DNA of 64,000 bases from Incurvaria masculella (taxonomy: Eukaryota > Arthropoda > Insecta > Lepidoptera > Incurvariidae), in NCBI GenBank assembly GCA_946894095.1, contig OX335644.1, forward strand, positions 24,719,595 through 24,783,594, in the 5' to 3' direction. Shown here one piece after another: positions 38,823 through 48,600 of the stretch (positions are counted from its first letter, which is position 1; each line of letters starts with the position of its first letter). The notes below the pieces were generated by a model, which did no database searches, had not been told where the DNA came from, and saw only the letters and a program-made list of their open reading frames with translations. A program made the position numbers and the translations under genes.

Positions 38823-40544
38823 ATGAATGAACCACCCGACCCGGACGACCCCGGCGGCCGCCATCATATGCCGCCGGGGTTCATTCTCGCTCAAGATGCA
38901 TCTAGCGATAAGAGCGACAACCTTAATGATGCATTCCTAACCCCACCAGAGGCCAGCCATACCATTGAAATTCACAATTCATTCGATAGATTGTCTGATA
39001 ATGAAGGCATGGACTTTTCCGCCATAATTGGTAAAAGGAAACGAAAAATAAAAGAACATCAAAGAAAAAACAAAAGTAACAAACAAAACTCTCAACTCAA
39101 AGTTAAGATTGATTCATCACAATCATCTTTTATCTCGTCAGATTGTGAACATGATGAAATAAAGCAGGCTCCCAATTCTCAGGTTATTGGGCCTCAAGCA
39201 GTCCTATCCAAACTAAACATATCCCAACAAGACCTATCCCAACAAGACATATCCCAACAAGACCTATCCAAACAAGACCTATCCCAACAAGATCTATCCC
39301 AACAAGGCCCATCCCGGATTTCCACGAATGATATCTCAACTCCAAATCATACCGAACTTTACCGGGACTTTGACAAAGCTCCTTTCTTAGTCCACGTCCA
39401 GAGGGTGGAATCAAATCCATCGGCTGGAGTTGTTCTGCATCCAGTTCATTTTGGTCAATTTTTAAAACGGAACTCATTCCAAGGTATCATAGACGGTGGG
39501 GTAAAGAGTGTGGGACGAAATAGAGTAACCGTCACCTTCAAATCCGCCCAATATGCCAATCTATTCATACAAAATCATTATTTATCCGAAGCCAAATATA
39601 AGGCTTTTATTCCGTCATTTAATGTCACAAGAATTGGATTGGTGAAAGGAATTCCAATTGAATGGTCCGAAGAGGATCTTTTGAAAGACATTGAAATTCC
39701 TGGCGGAGGAAGAGTCCTCAAAGTCAGACGCTTAAATTTCAAAAAAATGGTCGATGGTTCCCCTATGTGGAAACCATCCCAAAGTGTGGTTGTAACTTTT
39801 GATGGTCAGAGTCTTCCTGATAAGATCCTATTAATGTATAATTCTATTCAAGTAGAACTTTACAAATATCCGACCATCCAATGCTTCAATTGCTCAAGAT
39901 ATGGACATACCAAGACAATATGCCGTTCGCAGCCACGTTGTTATAAATGCGGAGAATTCCATTCAGCCAATGACTGCAACATCACAGAAGAAAATGCAAG
40001 CTGCCTTTACTGTGAAGGCAGACACTATGCAACAAGTAAAATTTGTCCGGAACAAAATAGACAAAAAAATATTAAACATAAAATGGCAGAAGAAGCTATT
40101 TCATATACGGAGGCTGCCAGTCAATTTAGGCCCTCTAAGCGGTCCTTTGCAGAGGTCACCTCCAGCGCTCCAGTCAATAAACCATCCATTCCTACATACT
40201 CATACAAAAAAACATTCTTTTCGCAACCTCGAGCTCGCGCCCCTCTTCCTCAGGGGTACGATCGCAACGCTCATCAAGCCCTTCTTAATGATTTCACTCC
40301 TCCAACATCTCATAATGGTTCGGTTTTTCGAACTCCTTTGTTGACACCCTCTTCTCCAATTATTTCAATGGACCTTAGTAACCCTGAAAATGTTGACAAA
40401 TTATTTTCTGCTTTTCTAAGTTTTATATCTTCCAATACTTTACCGTCCAACGCTGCTATTAATCATTCTCCAGACGCTTATAATGGGTTCAAACACTCCA
40501 GAATCCGCTCACCAGTGGGCTTACCTGACAAAATTAAAAAATAA
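38823..40544 (+). CDS. LINE ORF1, gag-like nucleic-acid-binding protein
   Basis: A 573-residue protein that would bind the element RNA. Near residues 345-410 are three zinc knuckles in a row: CFNCSRYGHTKTIC, CYKCGEFHSANDC and CLYCEGRHYATSKIC, typical of Jockey/I-type ORF1. The region before them (about 185-330) has the RNA-binding-like fold sequence of this family (LFIQNHYLSEAKYKAFIP, VTRIGLVKGIPIEWSEEDLL). Residues 135-162 are repeats of a five-residue QQDLS unit. The track-like start at 38820 is a GTG; the ATG at 38823 is used here. The C-terminus is Ser/Pro-rich. Confidence 0.93.
   Translation: MNEPPDPDDPGGRHHMPPGFILAQDASSDKSDNLNDAFLTPPEASHTIEIHNSFDRLSDNEGMDFSAIIGKRKRKIKEHQRKNKSNKQNSQLKVKIDSSQSSFISSDCEHDEIKQAPNSQVIGPQAVLSKLNISQQDLSQQDISQQDLSKQDLSQQDLSQQGPSRISTNDISTPNHTELYRDFDKAPFLVHVQRVESNPSAGVVLHPVHFGQFLKRNSFQGIIDGGVKSVGRNRVTVTFKSAQYANLFIQNHYLSEAKYKAFIPSFNVTRIGLVKGIPIEWSEEDLLKDIEIPGGGRVLKVRRLNFKKMVDGSPMWKPSQSVVVTFDGQSLPDKILLMYNSIQVELYKYPTIQCFNCSRYGHTKTICRSQPRCYKCGEFHSANDCNITEENASCLYCEGRHYATSKICPEQNRQKNIKHKMAEEAISYTEAASQFRPSKRSFAEVTSSAPVNKPSIPTYSYKKTFFSQPRARAPLPQGYDRNAHQALLNDFTPPTSHNGSVFRTPLLTPSSPIISMDLSNPENVDKLFSAFLSFISSNTLPSNAAINHSPDAYNGFKHSRIRSPVGLPDKIKK
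39220..39306 (+). repeat. 15-bp tandem repeat within LINE ORF1
   Basis: CCCAACAAGACCTAT and close variants occur about six times and keep the frame (QQDLS/QQDIS/KQDLS). The repeat number is likely to vary between copies of the element. Confidence 0.85.
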
Positions 40545-40918
40545 CTTCTTATCCAATATGAACTTTTCAATTTACACTTTAAATTTTAATTTCTTCAACA
40601 ATATTATTTTACTGATCCAAAAGACAATATATAAAAAATATTTCGGCATCCAAATTTATTACCTGCGTTGTAGCAGAATATTTGGCTCCAAAAATATATA
40701 TCTGCGACCAGCAGATTTTTGTACCAATGTTTGGATTGTTTTAATAAAAAATCCTCTTTATGTCATTAAAAAAAGCTCTAGCAGATTTTTCGACCACAAA
40801 ATTTATTACTGCATGGTAGCAGAACATTTGGCAAAAATTTTTTTTATCTGCAACTTAGCTTTCTTTAATTTTTATAGGGTCAAGTTTGAATGCATTCATC
40901 TCGCTTCATTTCATCAGA

Positions 40919-43900
40919 ATGTCTTCTACAATAATTCAGTGGAATTGTCGTAGCTTAATCAAAAATAAATCTGATTTACTCCACCTTATCAATAAACATC
41001 ACCCTATCGTTATAGCAATTTCTGAAACCTGGTTAAAGCCATCAACCCACTTTAAGATTTCAGGATATGTTAGCTTCAGAGATGACCGAGCTGATGGATA
41101 TGGGGGTTGCGCCCTGTTCATCAACAAAAAAATTCCATTTTCTTCCCTCACTCTTCCTGCCCGAGTTGATGGTATAAATGTTGTTGCCGTTATGGCAGAC
41201 AATATAACATTTGTTTCGGTATATGTATCGTCTCCTACGCTCTCAACCACTCGATTTATTAAATCTATTTTTCAATCCATCCGCAAGCCTTATGTGGTTT
41301 TAGGCGATTTTAATTCTCATCACTCCGTGTGGGGGTCTGCAAATTGTGACCACCAAGGCAATAAATTGATTGAACTACTAGATGAATACAACATATGCCT
41401 TCTGAATGATGGTTCACCCACAAGACGGACTCCCCCGAATCAGAATCCGAGTGCAGTGGATCTGACTCTTTGCACTCCAGATCTGGCTGCCCGTCTTTCA
41501 TGGAAAATATCCAAATTTTCTCACGGCAGCGATCATTTTCCCATTATTATAAATATTCCTTGTCAGGCCCCTCCTTCCATAAATAAATCCCCTCTTCTTA
41601 AATATCGCTTGAATGAAGCTGATTGGGTGACGTTCAGTCTGAAAGTAGAAGAGGAGATGTCTAGTCTGCCGATCGTTACCTTAGACAATGTTTTACATTG
41701 TTACTCCAAATTTACATCATTATTGATAAGCACAGCAGATCAAATTATTCCGCTCAAAAATACATCAAAAAATCATCGCCTTTCTCCTCCATGGTGGGAT
41801 TCCGAATGTACCAAATCTGTTCGTGACCGTTCCTATGCCGAAACTTTATATGAAGAGTTTATGACTGATGAAAACTTTTTAAATTTACGCAAAATTCAAG
41901 CAGTTACTAAATGTACTCTTAAAAATAAAAAACGTAATGGATGGCAAAATTTTTGCCTTTCTCTCTCACCTAACACTTCATCTTCATTAGTTTGGCGCAA
42001 TATTAAAAGGTACCGTTCTGTTTTCACGGAAGACAGTGCTTCAATACCTTCATCGGCTTCATGGAAAGACTCATTCCTAAATAAGCTAGCCCCCCCATCC
42101 GCCCCTACAGAAGATGAACTCCCGTCCCTTTATTCATTTGTTGGAGGTTGTACTCCCATGGAGGTTCCATTTTCATTAAAAGAACTCAAAATTGTTTTGA
42201 ATCATGTTAAGGATTCTTCCCCAGGGCTGGATGGGATTCCTTATTCTTTTCTGGTTAAATCGAGAGATACAACCCTTGAATACTTTTTACAAATCATTAA
42301 TTTCTTCTTTGACTATGGGGTAATTCCTGACTCCTGGAAAACTCAAATAATCATTCCAATCCTGAAATCTGGTAAAGACCCCAATGATGGTTCCTCTTAC
42401 CGTCCGATTGCTCTGTCTTCTACCTTATGCAAAATTACAGAACATTTAATCAAAAACCGTTTAGAATGGTTCGTGGAACACAGAGAACTTCTTGCTAAAA
42501 CACAATATGGATTTAGGAAAAGCAGAAGTACAATGGATAGTTTGGGGATTTTCACTACCGATATTCGACTTTCTTTTTCTCGGGACGAGTCTGTTGTGGC
42601 TGCATTCCTAGACATATCTGCAGCTTACGATAATGTCCTCCTACCAAAGCTCAAACAAAAAATGCTAAATCTACATATACCAGAAAAAATTGTTGCATAT
42701 ATTTTTAATATATTATCTCAAAGAACAATAATGTTAAGAGTAGAGGAACAATCAAACGAATCTAGAATAATCTGGAAAGGTTTACCACAAGGCTCTGTTC
42801 TCAGTCCTTTACTTTATAATATTTACACCCATGATCTTGACAGATCAATAAACTCCTTTTCACGTGTCCTGCAATATGCGGATGATTTACTAATATACTC
42901 ACCCCATAAATCTATTCCTAAAGGAGCTGAACAAATTGAATACTCGCTAAGATCTTTGAACACATGGTTAACTGAACATGGGTTGGAACTGTCAGCCCAA
43001 AAGAGCTCTATAGTAGTATTCAGTAGAAAAAGAATTGTACCCCCTATCACTATCACATACAACAATACAATTATTCCATTACATATTCAAACTAAATTCC
43101 TTGGCATAATCCTGGATTCAAAAATGACAGGTGTCTCTCATCTAAATTATGTAATAAAAAAATGTGAAAAAAATATTAACATTATACGCACTCTAGCTGG
43201 GGTTTGGTGGGGAGCTCATCCATACTACCTCAAGTTATTGTACAATGCAATAATACGAAGTCATTTGGATTACGGTTCCTATATTTTAGAACCCTGCAAT
43301 AGAACTGCTCTTAATAAGCTTAACATTATCCAAAACAAATGCCTGCGTATTATAACAGGTGCCATGAAATCAAGTCCTATAAATGCTCTGCAAGTAGAAT
43401 GCGTTGAACCTCCTCTTTATTTTCGCCGTCAGTTCTTGGCTGATCGTTTCTTGTTCAGGGCAAGCTATTTCTTACATCATCCAATAATTCCGAAACTAAA
43501 TTTACTATCCCGATTTTCTCATACTGCGAAATATTGGGAAAAAAAGGCTCCCACCAGACTTGTAAAAAGTTATCGTAAGTTCAATAATGTCAAGGCTCCA
43601 GTATTCCGTTCTAACTCCTTACCAATGTTTTCATACCCTTTTCAAGTAGTTACGAGCAATGTAGAAGTAATTCCTTTTTTTGGCATTGAAAAAGAGTCTC
43701 CAAATGCTAATGAAGTCTTTCATTCCATCCTATCTGAAAACTGGGAAGGGTGGGAGTATATTTTTACTGATGCCTCCAAACTCACGGAGGAAGGCAGTGT
43801 TGGAGCTGCAGTATTTCATAAGAACAGCAACATCTACCAACTAATTAAATGCCCTCCAGAGTCATCAGTTTTCACTGGTGAATCAACGGCATTACTGGAG

Positions 43901-44623
43901 GCAGTCAAGTTTTCATTATTATTAAAAAAATCTAATAAATTTATAATATTTTCTGATTCCCGTAGTGCTCTTCAATCTCTCACTCAGAACCCCTTTCATT
44001 CTAACACACAAAATCCTATTCCTTTTTCCATTAAAGACATTCTCTACAATAACCCGGACAAACAAATAGTCTTTGCATGGATTCCGTCTCACTCAGGCAT
44101 CCTGCCCAATCACCGGGTAGATGATCTTGCTAAACAAGCTGTTCTGCGAGGGGATAAAATCCCATATAGAAACTACCCACATGATTTAATTGCTCTCCCA
44201 AAAAAATCTCTTACTGAAAATTGGACCAAATTGTGGGCTAACTCTAGTAGATTTAAGGGTTCAAATTACGCCAAGATCCAGCCTAACATCCCTGCTAAGC
44301 CTTGGTTTCATCGTATCAAAATTAATAAATCTTCAACTTCTATTATTTGCCGCCTTAGAATAGGCCACTGCTGTTCCCCTGTTCATTTGGCTAGACTTCA
44401 TATTAAAGACTCATCAGTGTGCGAATGTGGCCTTGATGACGGGAATTTGGAACATATATTTTTCTGTTGTCCTCTTATTAATAAAACTGCTCCTTTATAC
44501 GATTACCTTCCTCTACTCCAAATTCCTCTTCCTACCAATATTAATTGCTTGCTCTCTTCATCTAACTTTAAAATTCTAAAGTTACTTGCTTCATTTATCA
44601 GTGCAAATGATCTTAAATTATGA
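40919..44623 (+). CDS. LINE ORF2: endonuclease, reverse transcriptase and RNase H
   Basis: 1234 residues from the ATG at 40919. Endonuclease about 3-225: IIQWNCRSLI, ISETWLKPS, LGDFNSHHSVWGS, HGSDHFPII. Reverse transcriptase about 430-700: LDISAAYDNV, GLPQGSVLSPLLYNIYTHDL, and the YADD catalytic box near residue 652. RNase H about 945-1075: FTDASK, GESTALLEAVK, FSDSRSALQS, WIPSHSGILPNHRVDDLAKQ, so the four acidic residues and the late His are present. A C-terminal cysteine motif (CECGLDDGNLEHIFFCC) follows. No stop or frameshift interrupts it. It nicks DNA and copies the element RNA into the target; the rest is inferred from family knowledge. Confidence 0.95.
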   Translation: MSSTIIQWNCRSLIKNKSDLLHLINKHHPIVIAISETWLKPSTHFKISGYVSFRDDRADGYGGCALFINKKIPFSSLTLPARVDGINVVAVMADNITFVSVYVSSPTLSTTRFIKSIFQSIRKPYVVLGDFNSHHSVWGSANCDHQGNKLIELLDEYNICLLNDGSPTRRTPPNQNPSAVDLTLCTPDLAARLSWKISKFSHGSDHFPIIINIPCQAPPSINKSPLLKYRLNEADWVTFSLKVEEEMSSLPIVTLDNVLHCYSKFTSLLISTADQIIPLKNTSKNHRLSPPWWDSECTKSVRDRSYAETLYEEFMTDENFLNLRKIQAVTKCTLKNKKRNGWQNFCLSLSPNTSSSLVWRNIKRYRSVFTEDSASIPSSASWKDSFLNKLAPPSAPTEDELPSLYSFVGGCTPMEVPFSLKELKIVLNHVKDSSPGLDGIPYSFLVKSRDTTLEYFLQIINFFFDYGVIPDSWKTQIIIPILKSGKDPNDGSSYRPIALSSTLCKITEHLIKNRLEWFVEHRELLAKTQYGFRKSRSTMDSLGIFTTDIRLSFSRDESVVAAFLDISAAYDNVLLPKLKQKMLNLHIPEKIVAYIFNILSQRTIMLRVEEQSNESRIIWKGLPQGSVLSPLLYNIYTHDLDRSINSFSRVLQYADDLLIYSPHKSIPKGAEQIEYSLRSLNTWLTEHGLELSAQKSSIVVFSRKRIVPPITITYNNTIIPLHIQTKFLGIILDSKMTGVSHLNYVIKKCEKNINIIRTLAGVWWGAHPYYLKLLYNAIIRSHLDYGSYILEPCNRTALNKLNIIQNKCLRIITGAMKSSPINALQVECVEPPLYFRRQFLADRFLFRASYFLHHPIIPKLNLLSRFSHTAKYWEKKAPTRLVKSYRKFNNVKAPVFRSNSLPMFSYPFQVVTSNVEVIPFFGIEKESPNANEVFHSILSENWEGWEYIFTDASKLTEEGSVGAAVFHKNSNIYQLIKCPPESSVFTGESTALLEAVKFSLLLKKSNKFIIFSDSRSALQSLTQNPFHSNTQNPIPFSIKDILYNNPDKQIVFAWIPSHSGILPNHRVDDLAKQAVLRGDKIPYRNYPHDLIALPKKSLTENWTKLWANSSRFKGSNYAKIQPNIPAKPWFHRIKINKSSTSIICRLRIGHCCSPVHLARLHIKDSSVCECGLDDGNLEHIFFCCPLINKTAPLYDYLPLLQIPLPTNINCLLSSSNFKILKLLASFISANDLKL

Positions 44624-45024
44624 TTTTCTTTTATGTTTCGTTGGCAACTAATTTCAGAACCTTTTACACTATTTGTATATAGCTATGAACTTTGACATTG
44701 GCGAAATGTGTTAGATGCACGAAAGCCATTAAAAGGGACCCAAAAGTAGGACCCTAAAAAGAAGAAGAAGAAGAAGTTTTGCGGTAGGGCTGTTTGTTAC
44801 GCATTACTTTGCAATTTATAAAAATCTTGCTCCAAAACCACTGAAATGCTAAGTTCTACACGTTCATTCTATTGCGTCTGCTCGACGCTTTCTCTACCTG
44901 TATGCACACTATACCTACCACTACTGGCTCTGGTCAGAAGCCCTAGGTGGAAAAATTAGCAACCTGTTGCTCCCCATCTGTTTTCGAAGTTTCGTGCCTC
45001 ACATTGTGACTGGTACTGTCGATC

Positions 45025-45310
45025 AGACCACGTGAGCCCCACTGCATTTCTTCCCGTGCATGTCGGCTATGGCATTTGCTGTTCCTGGTTCGGATTCCAT
45101 GTAAAACTAGGTCCCCTTGCTGGTGGGTAGGGTTAATTCCGTCCAAGTTGGTACCTTTGCATTTAATGAACAGTAGTCAAAGCGGCGAGGAAAATTGTCC
45201 CTGTTTTCCATTAAGTTCTATGTAGCCATGCAATACAAGGAAGGTCCTGTCATAATGGTTTGTAGGGCTATTATTATGACAGTAGGTATAGTATAAGCCA
45301 CCTATTTCCA
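45025..45310 (+). repeat. SINE copy before the KIN17 start exon
   Basis: Head-like part with GGCTATGGCATTTGCTGTTC, TTCCATGTAAAACTAGGTCC, and end TATAGTATAAGCCACCTATT. It ends about 35 bp before the acceptor of the KIN17 start exon. Part of it would be in the last stretch of the 5' UTR intron. Confidence 0.6.
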
Positions 45311-45342
45311 ATGTTAACCATGTTTTTGGTTGATTTTTCCAG

Positions 45343-45690
45343 CCTGCGTCACATACGATACATCACCCATTAACTCTCCGAGATGGGGGGCAAAGCGGAG
45401 AAAGGCACCCCCAAGTACATCGCCAACAAGATCAAGGCGAAGGGCCTGCAGAAGTTGCGCTGGTACTGCCAGATGTGTCAGAAGCAATGCCGCGACGAGA
45501 ACGGCTTCAAGTGCCACACCATGTCGGAGTCGCACCAGCGGCAGCTGTTGCTCTTCGCCGACAACTCCTCCAAGTACATCGACGAGTTCTCCAAGGAGTT
45601 CGCCGATGGGTATCTGGAACTGCTGAAGAGGCAGTTCGGGACCAAGCGTGTCAATGCCAATAAAGTCTATCAGGACTACATTTCCAATCG
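45343..45690 (+). CDS. Kin17: KIN17 exon with start codon (residues 1-102; 40-nt 5' leader included)
   Basis: The exon begins after the acceptor TTTTTCCAG and the coding part starts at 45383. It encodes the highly conserved block GLQKLRWYCQMCQKQCRDEN, the zinc finger, and FGTKRVNANKVYQDYIS. The donor is GTGAGT. Confidence 0.95.
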
Positions 45691-48600
45691 GTGAGTGTTT
45701 TTTAATATTATTTCTGTGTGAACGTAATTTTCCAGTTTTGTTCCAATGTTCATCATACTAACATAGTTAGGGCAGATTTAAAAAATGCAACCTACTCCCC
45801 GAGGAGTTGTGGAAGATATTCCAAAATAGGGAATCGATAAAGGAACAAATAAAATAACTAAAAAGACCACTATCCTATCCAGAAAGATTCATGGCACATG
45901 GTATGGAGAAGCAGCTAGCTGCCATGATTTTAGCCGCACCTGTGAAAGATCTAAAACCAATGGGCGTCATGGGGCACCTCTAATGTGAGGGACTGGCGTA
46001 CGCATTTTACATAAACATACATACAGAAAATTTGTTTTAAATCTGAGATGGAACTACCAATAAATTTTATTAATTATAGTTTTTTCTAATTGCTGACAAA
46101 CTGACAATCAATAAAATAATGTATTATTTTTAATATGTATATCTGACATCGTTCTAAACCGTAGTGCTTATTCACGTACAACACGTGGGCGCGTTCCTGG
46201 CGAATTTGCACATCCGTTTTGTACGTGAACACTTCGATATTTCTTCACCCCCCCTGGCACCGCGCCCGCATGTTAAACGTGAATAAGCACTCTAACCTAA
46301 TGCGCAGTAGCTTCATGAGGGTTTGGGCATGTAAGTGTAATGTTATTCTTTGTACAGAGATCACGCACACATGAATGCCACCCAGTGGGAGACCCTGACC
46401 GAGTTCGTGAAGTGGCTCGGCCGCGAGGGGCGCTGCACCGTGGATGAGACAGAGAAGGTAATCTCTCTATTGATATTGTTACGTGTGTGTAGGGTGCAGA
46501 TTAGAGTAGAAAACACCAGAACTTAACTATTTTCCTTTATTTTATTTAATTTACAAACAAACTCACAAGGCAGTATGAGTACAGAGCAAGGTTGAAATCG
46601 AACCAACAAAGTATATTGATCAATACGACCTACTAAAACAGTTTTGGCCATTTTTTTTTGGCAATCTCAAAGCAGCGTCACCTAAACTGCAATGTAAAGA
46701 TTGTTATAGTAGGGATTCGTCTGAAAACCAGCTTCGTAGTTTGTGCGAGACAGCCGAGATTGATCCCATTTGTCACACATTTCAGATGTCTACAAGAGAA
46801 TGCAATGTTTAATTGTTTTTAATTTAGTTTAGTTTTTTCATGTTCATTACTCTTTTCATGTTCATTACTCTTTTGTACTTATGTCCTGTGGCAAATGAAA
46901 TGTCTTATTCTTATTGTTATTCTACTTGCCTTCCATGGCAGCAGTCAAGCGTTCAAATCCCTGACCCCTTCATGCGCGATTTCTCGTTCTGAGTTGAATA
47001 AGTGCATTTCGTCACAAATGCAGCCTGTTCCATGTTTCCGAATCCTTGAAAAATTTAGTTGCCTTTCCTCTGCCTTTAGATGGATTCCGAATCATGTCAC
47101 AGCTGGCAATTGTGATCATTATTCCATTTATTCTTGGCTCTTAAATCAGAGCGTCCTTTTGAACCAGCGAGCATGAAAGGACGGGAGGAGCGATCGAAAC
47201 TCATTCGTACGGCGGCAAAGGAAACTTTAAAACGCAAAAACACACGTAGACAGTGATGCTATCGTTAACTAGCTGACGACGGCAGGGCTCCGCGGAGGGC
47301 AGAGGGAGTATGATCGAATTCCGAGCCAGGTGTCATGTTAACAGGTGTCGTTGGCATTCCTAAAAATGAGAAGTAAACGAATTTGTGAGCGAACTCACTC
47401 GCCCTTCTGTGCTCGCTGTTTTGAATTGCTGAGGTCTGCCACAATTTCAGGTTTTATTTTTTTATTAATTGATTGCTATATTATTATCGCACCTCAGGGC
47501 TGGTTCGTGGCGTACATAGACCGCGATCCGGCCGCCGTCGCCGCTCAAGAGGCGCTCGCCAAGAAGGAGAAGATGGACAGGGATGACCAGGTACAGACAC
47601 TACCATTACCGGCATGTACAGTCGTTTCCTCTCAATTGTATGCAATGGAAAGACAAGGAAGAAAATTCCCTTTTACTCTGTGGTGGACTTGAAATGAAAT
47701 GAAAAAATTCTTTATTTGCAAGCCTGCAAGCATGGTTCACAAAAAGGCGGAATTAATGCCATGAGGCATTCTCTGACATTCAACCTTAGAGACGTAGGAG
47801 AGGTGCGGTGTGGCGGGCCAAAGAAAAAAATAAAAAACTAAAAACTAAAGAAAATATTAAGTATCTTAAAAAATATTTTAAAATGAAATGGAAATATATA
47901 TATTTTCATAAAATAATCGTACATAATATAGGCTTATAATGTATAGTACTTAATATTAACAGATAGATACATACAAATATTTACACATATAAATATATAC
48001 CTTTATATTCAATGCACAAAAGAAACAATGTGTCTCTTGAATCAGTAGGATCAGTAAAAGCAAATAACTACTGATTAAATAATACAAGTCAAAAATCGAG
48101 GAACAGACATTTGAGACGCTCTTTAAATATGTGAATAGAGTAGGATATTCGTACATCAAGTGGAAGCTGGTTCCACATACGTGCAGCTCTAACAGTAAAA
48201 GAATCAGTGTAAAAAGAAGAATTATGTCCCGGAATAGCAAGAAGCAAATTAACAGTGGATCTGAGGGGTAAACCATGAGAACAGAGGGGTTCTATCCGAG
48301 CAGTGAGATATTTGGGAGCAGCCGGGTTATTCAACAAACCAAAGAGAAGGGAAAGTAGATGGGTATTTCTGCGTTTACGAATGTCAAGCCATTTAAGACT
48401 GGTGCGAAATTCAGATACATGATCAAACTTACGCAACCCATATATATATCTTATACACAAATTCAGCAGTCGGTCAAGTTTGTAGAGTTTTATTTAAATC
48501 TGGATAACATACGTCTGCATAATCGAGAATAGGAAGTAATAAGGAGTTTACGAGCGTGATTTTAGTGCTGATGGGAATAAAATTTTGCAAACGCTTCAGC

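Larger units (their letters stand above)
38656..44773 (+). mobile_element. Full-length LINE with two open ORFs and 15-bp target duplication
   Basis: AAGTTTTGCGGTAGG is present at 38641-38655 and again at 44774-44788, an exact target-site duplication. Between them lie a 5' UTR of about 165 bp, ORF1 (38823-40544), a 374-bp AT-rich spacer, ORF2 (40919-44623), a short 3' UTR and a (GAA)n tail. ORF2 has apurinic-type endonuclease, reverse transcriptase and RNase H, the layout of the I-like and related RNase H-bearing non-LTR clades. Both ORFs are unbroken, so the copy looks young and perhaps still able to move. Confidence 0.95.

Noticed and set aside
46895..47176. 93-codon frame with a signal-peptide-like start
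   Set aside because: It lies over a SINE copy (46925-47105), so the hydrophobic start is coincidence.
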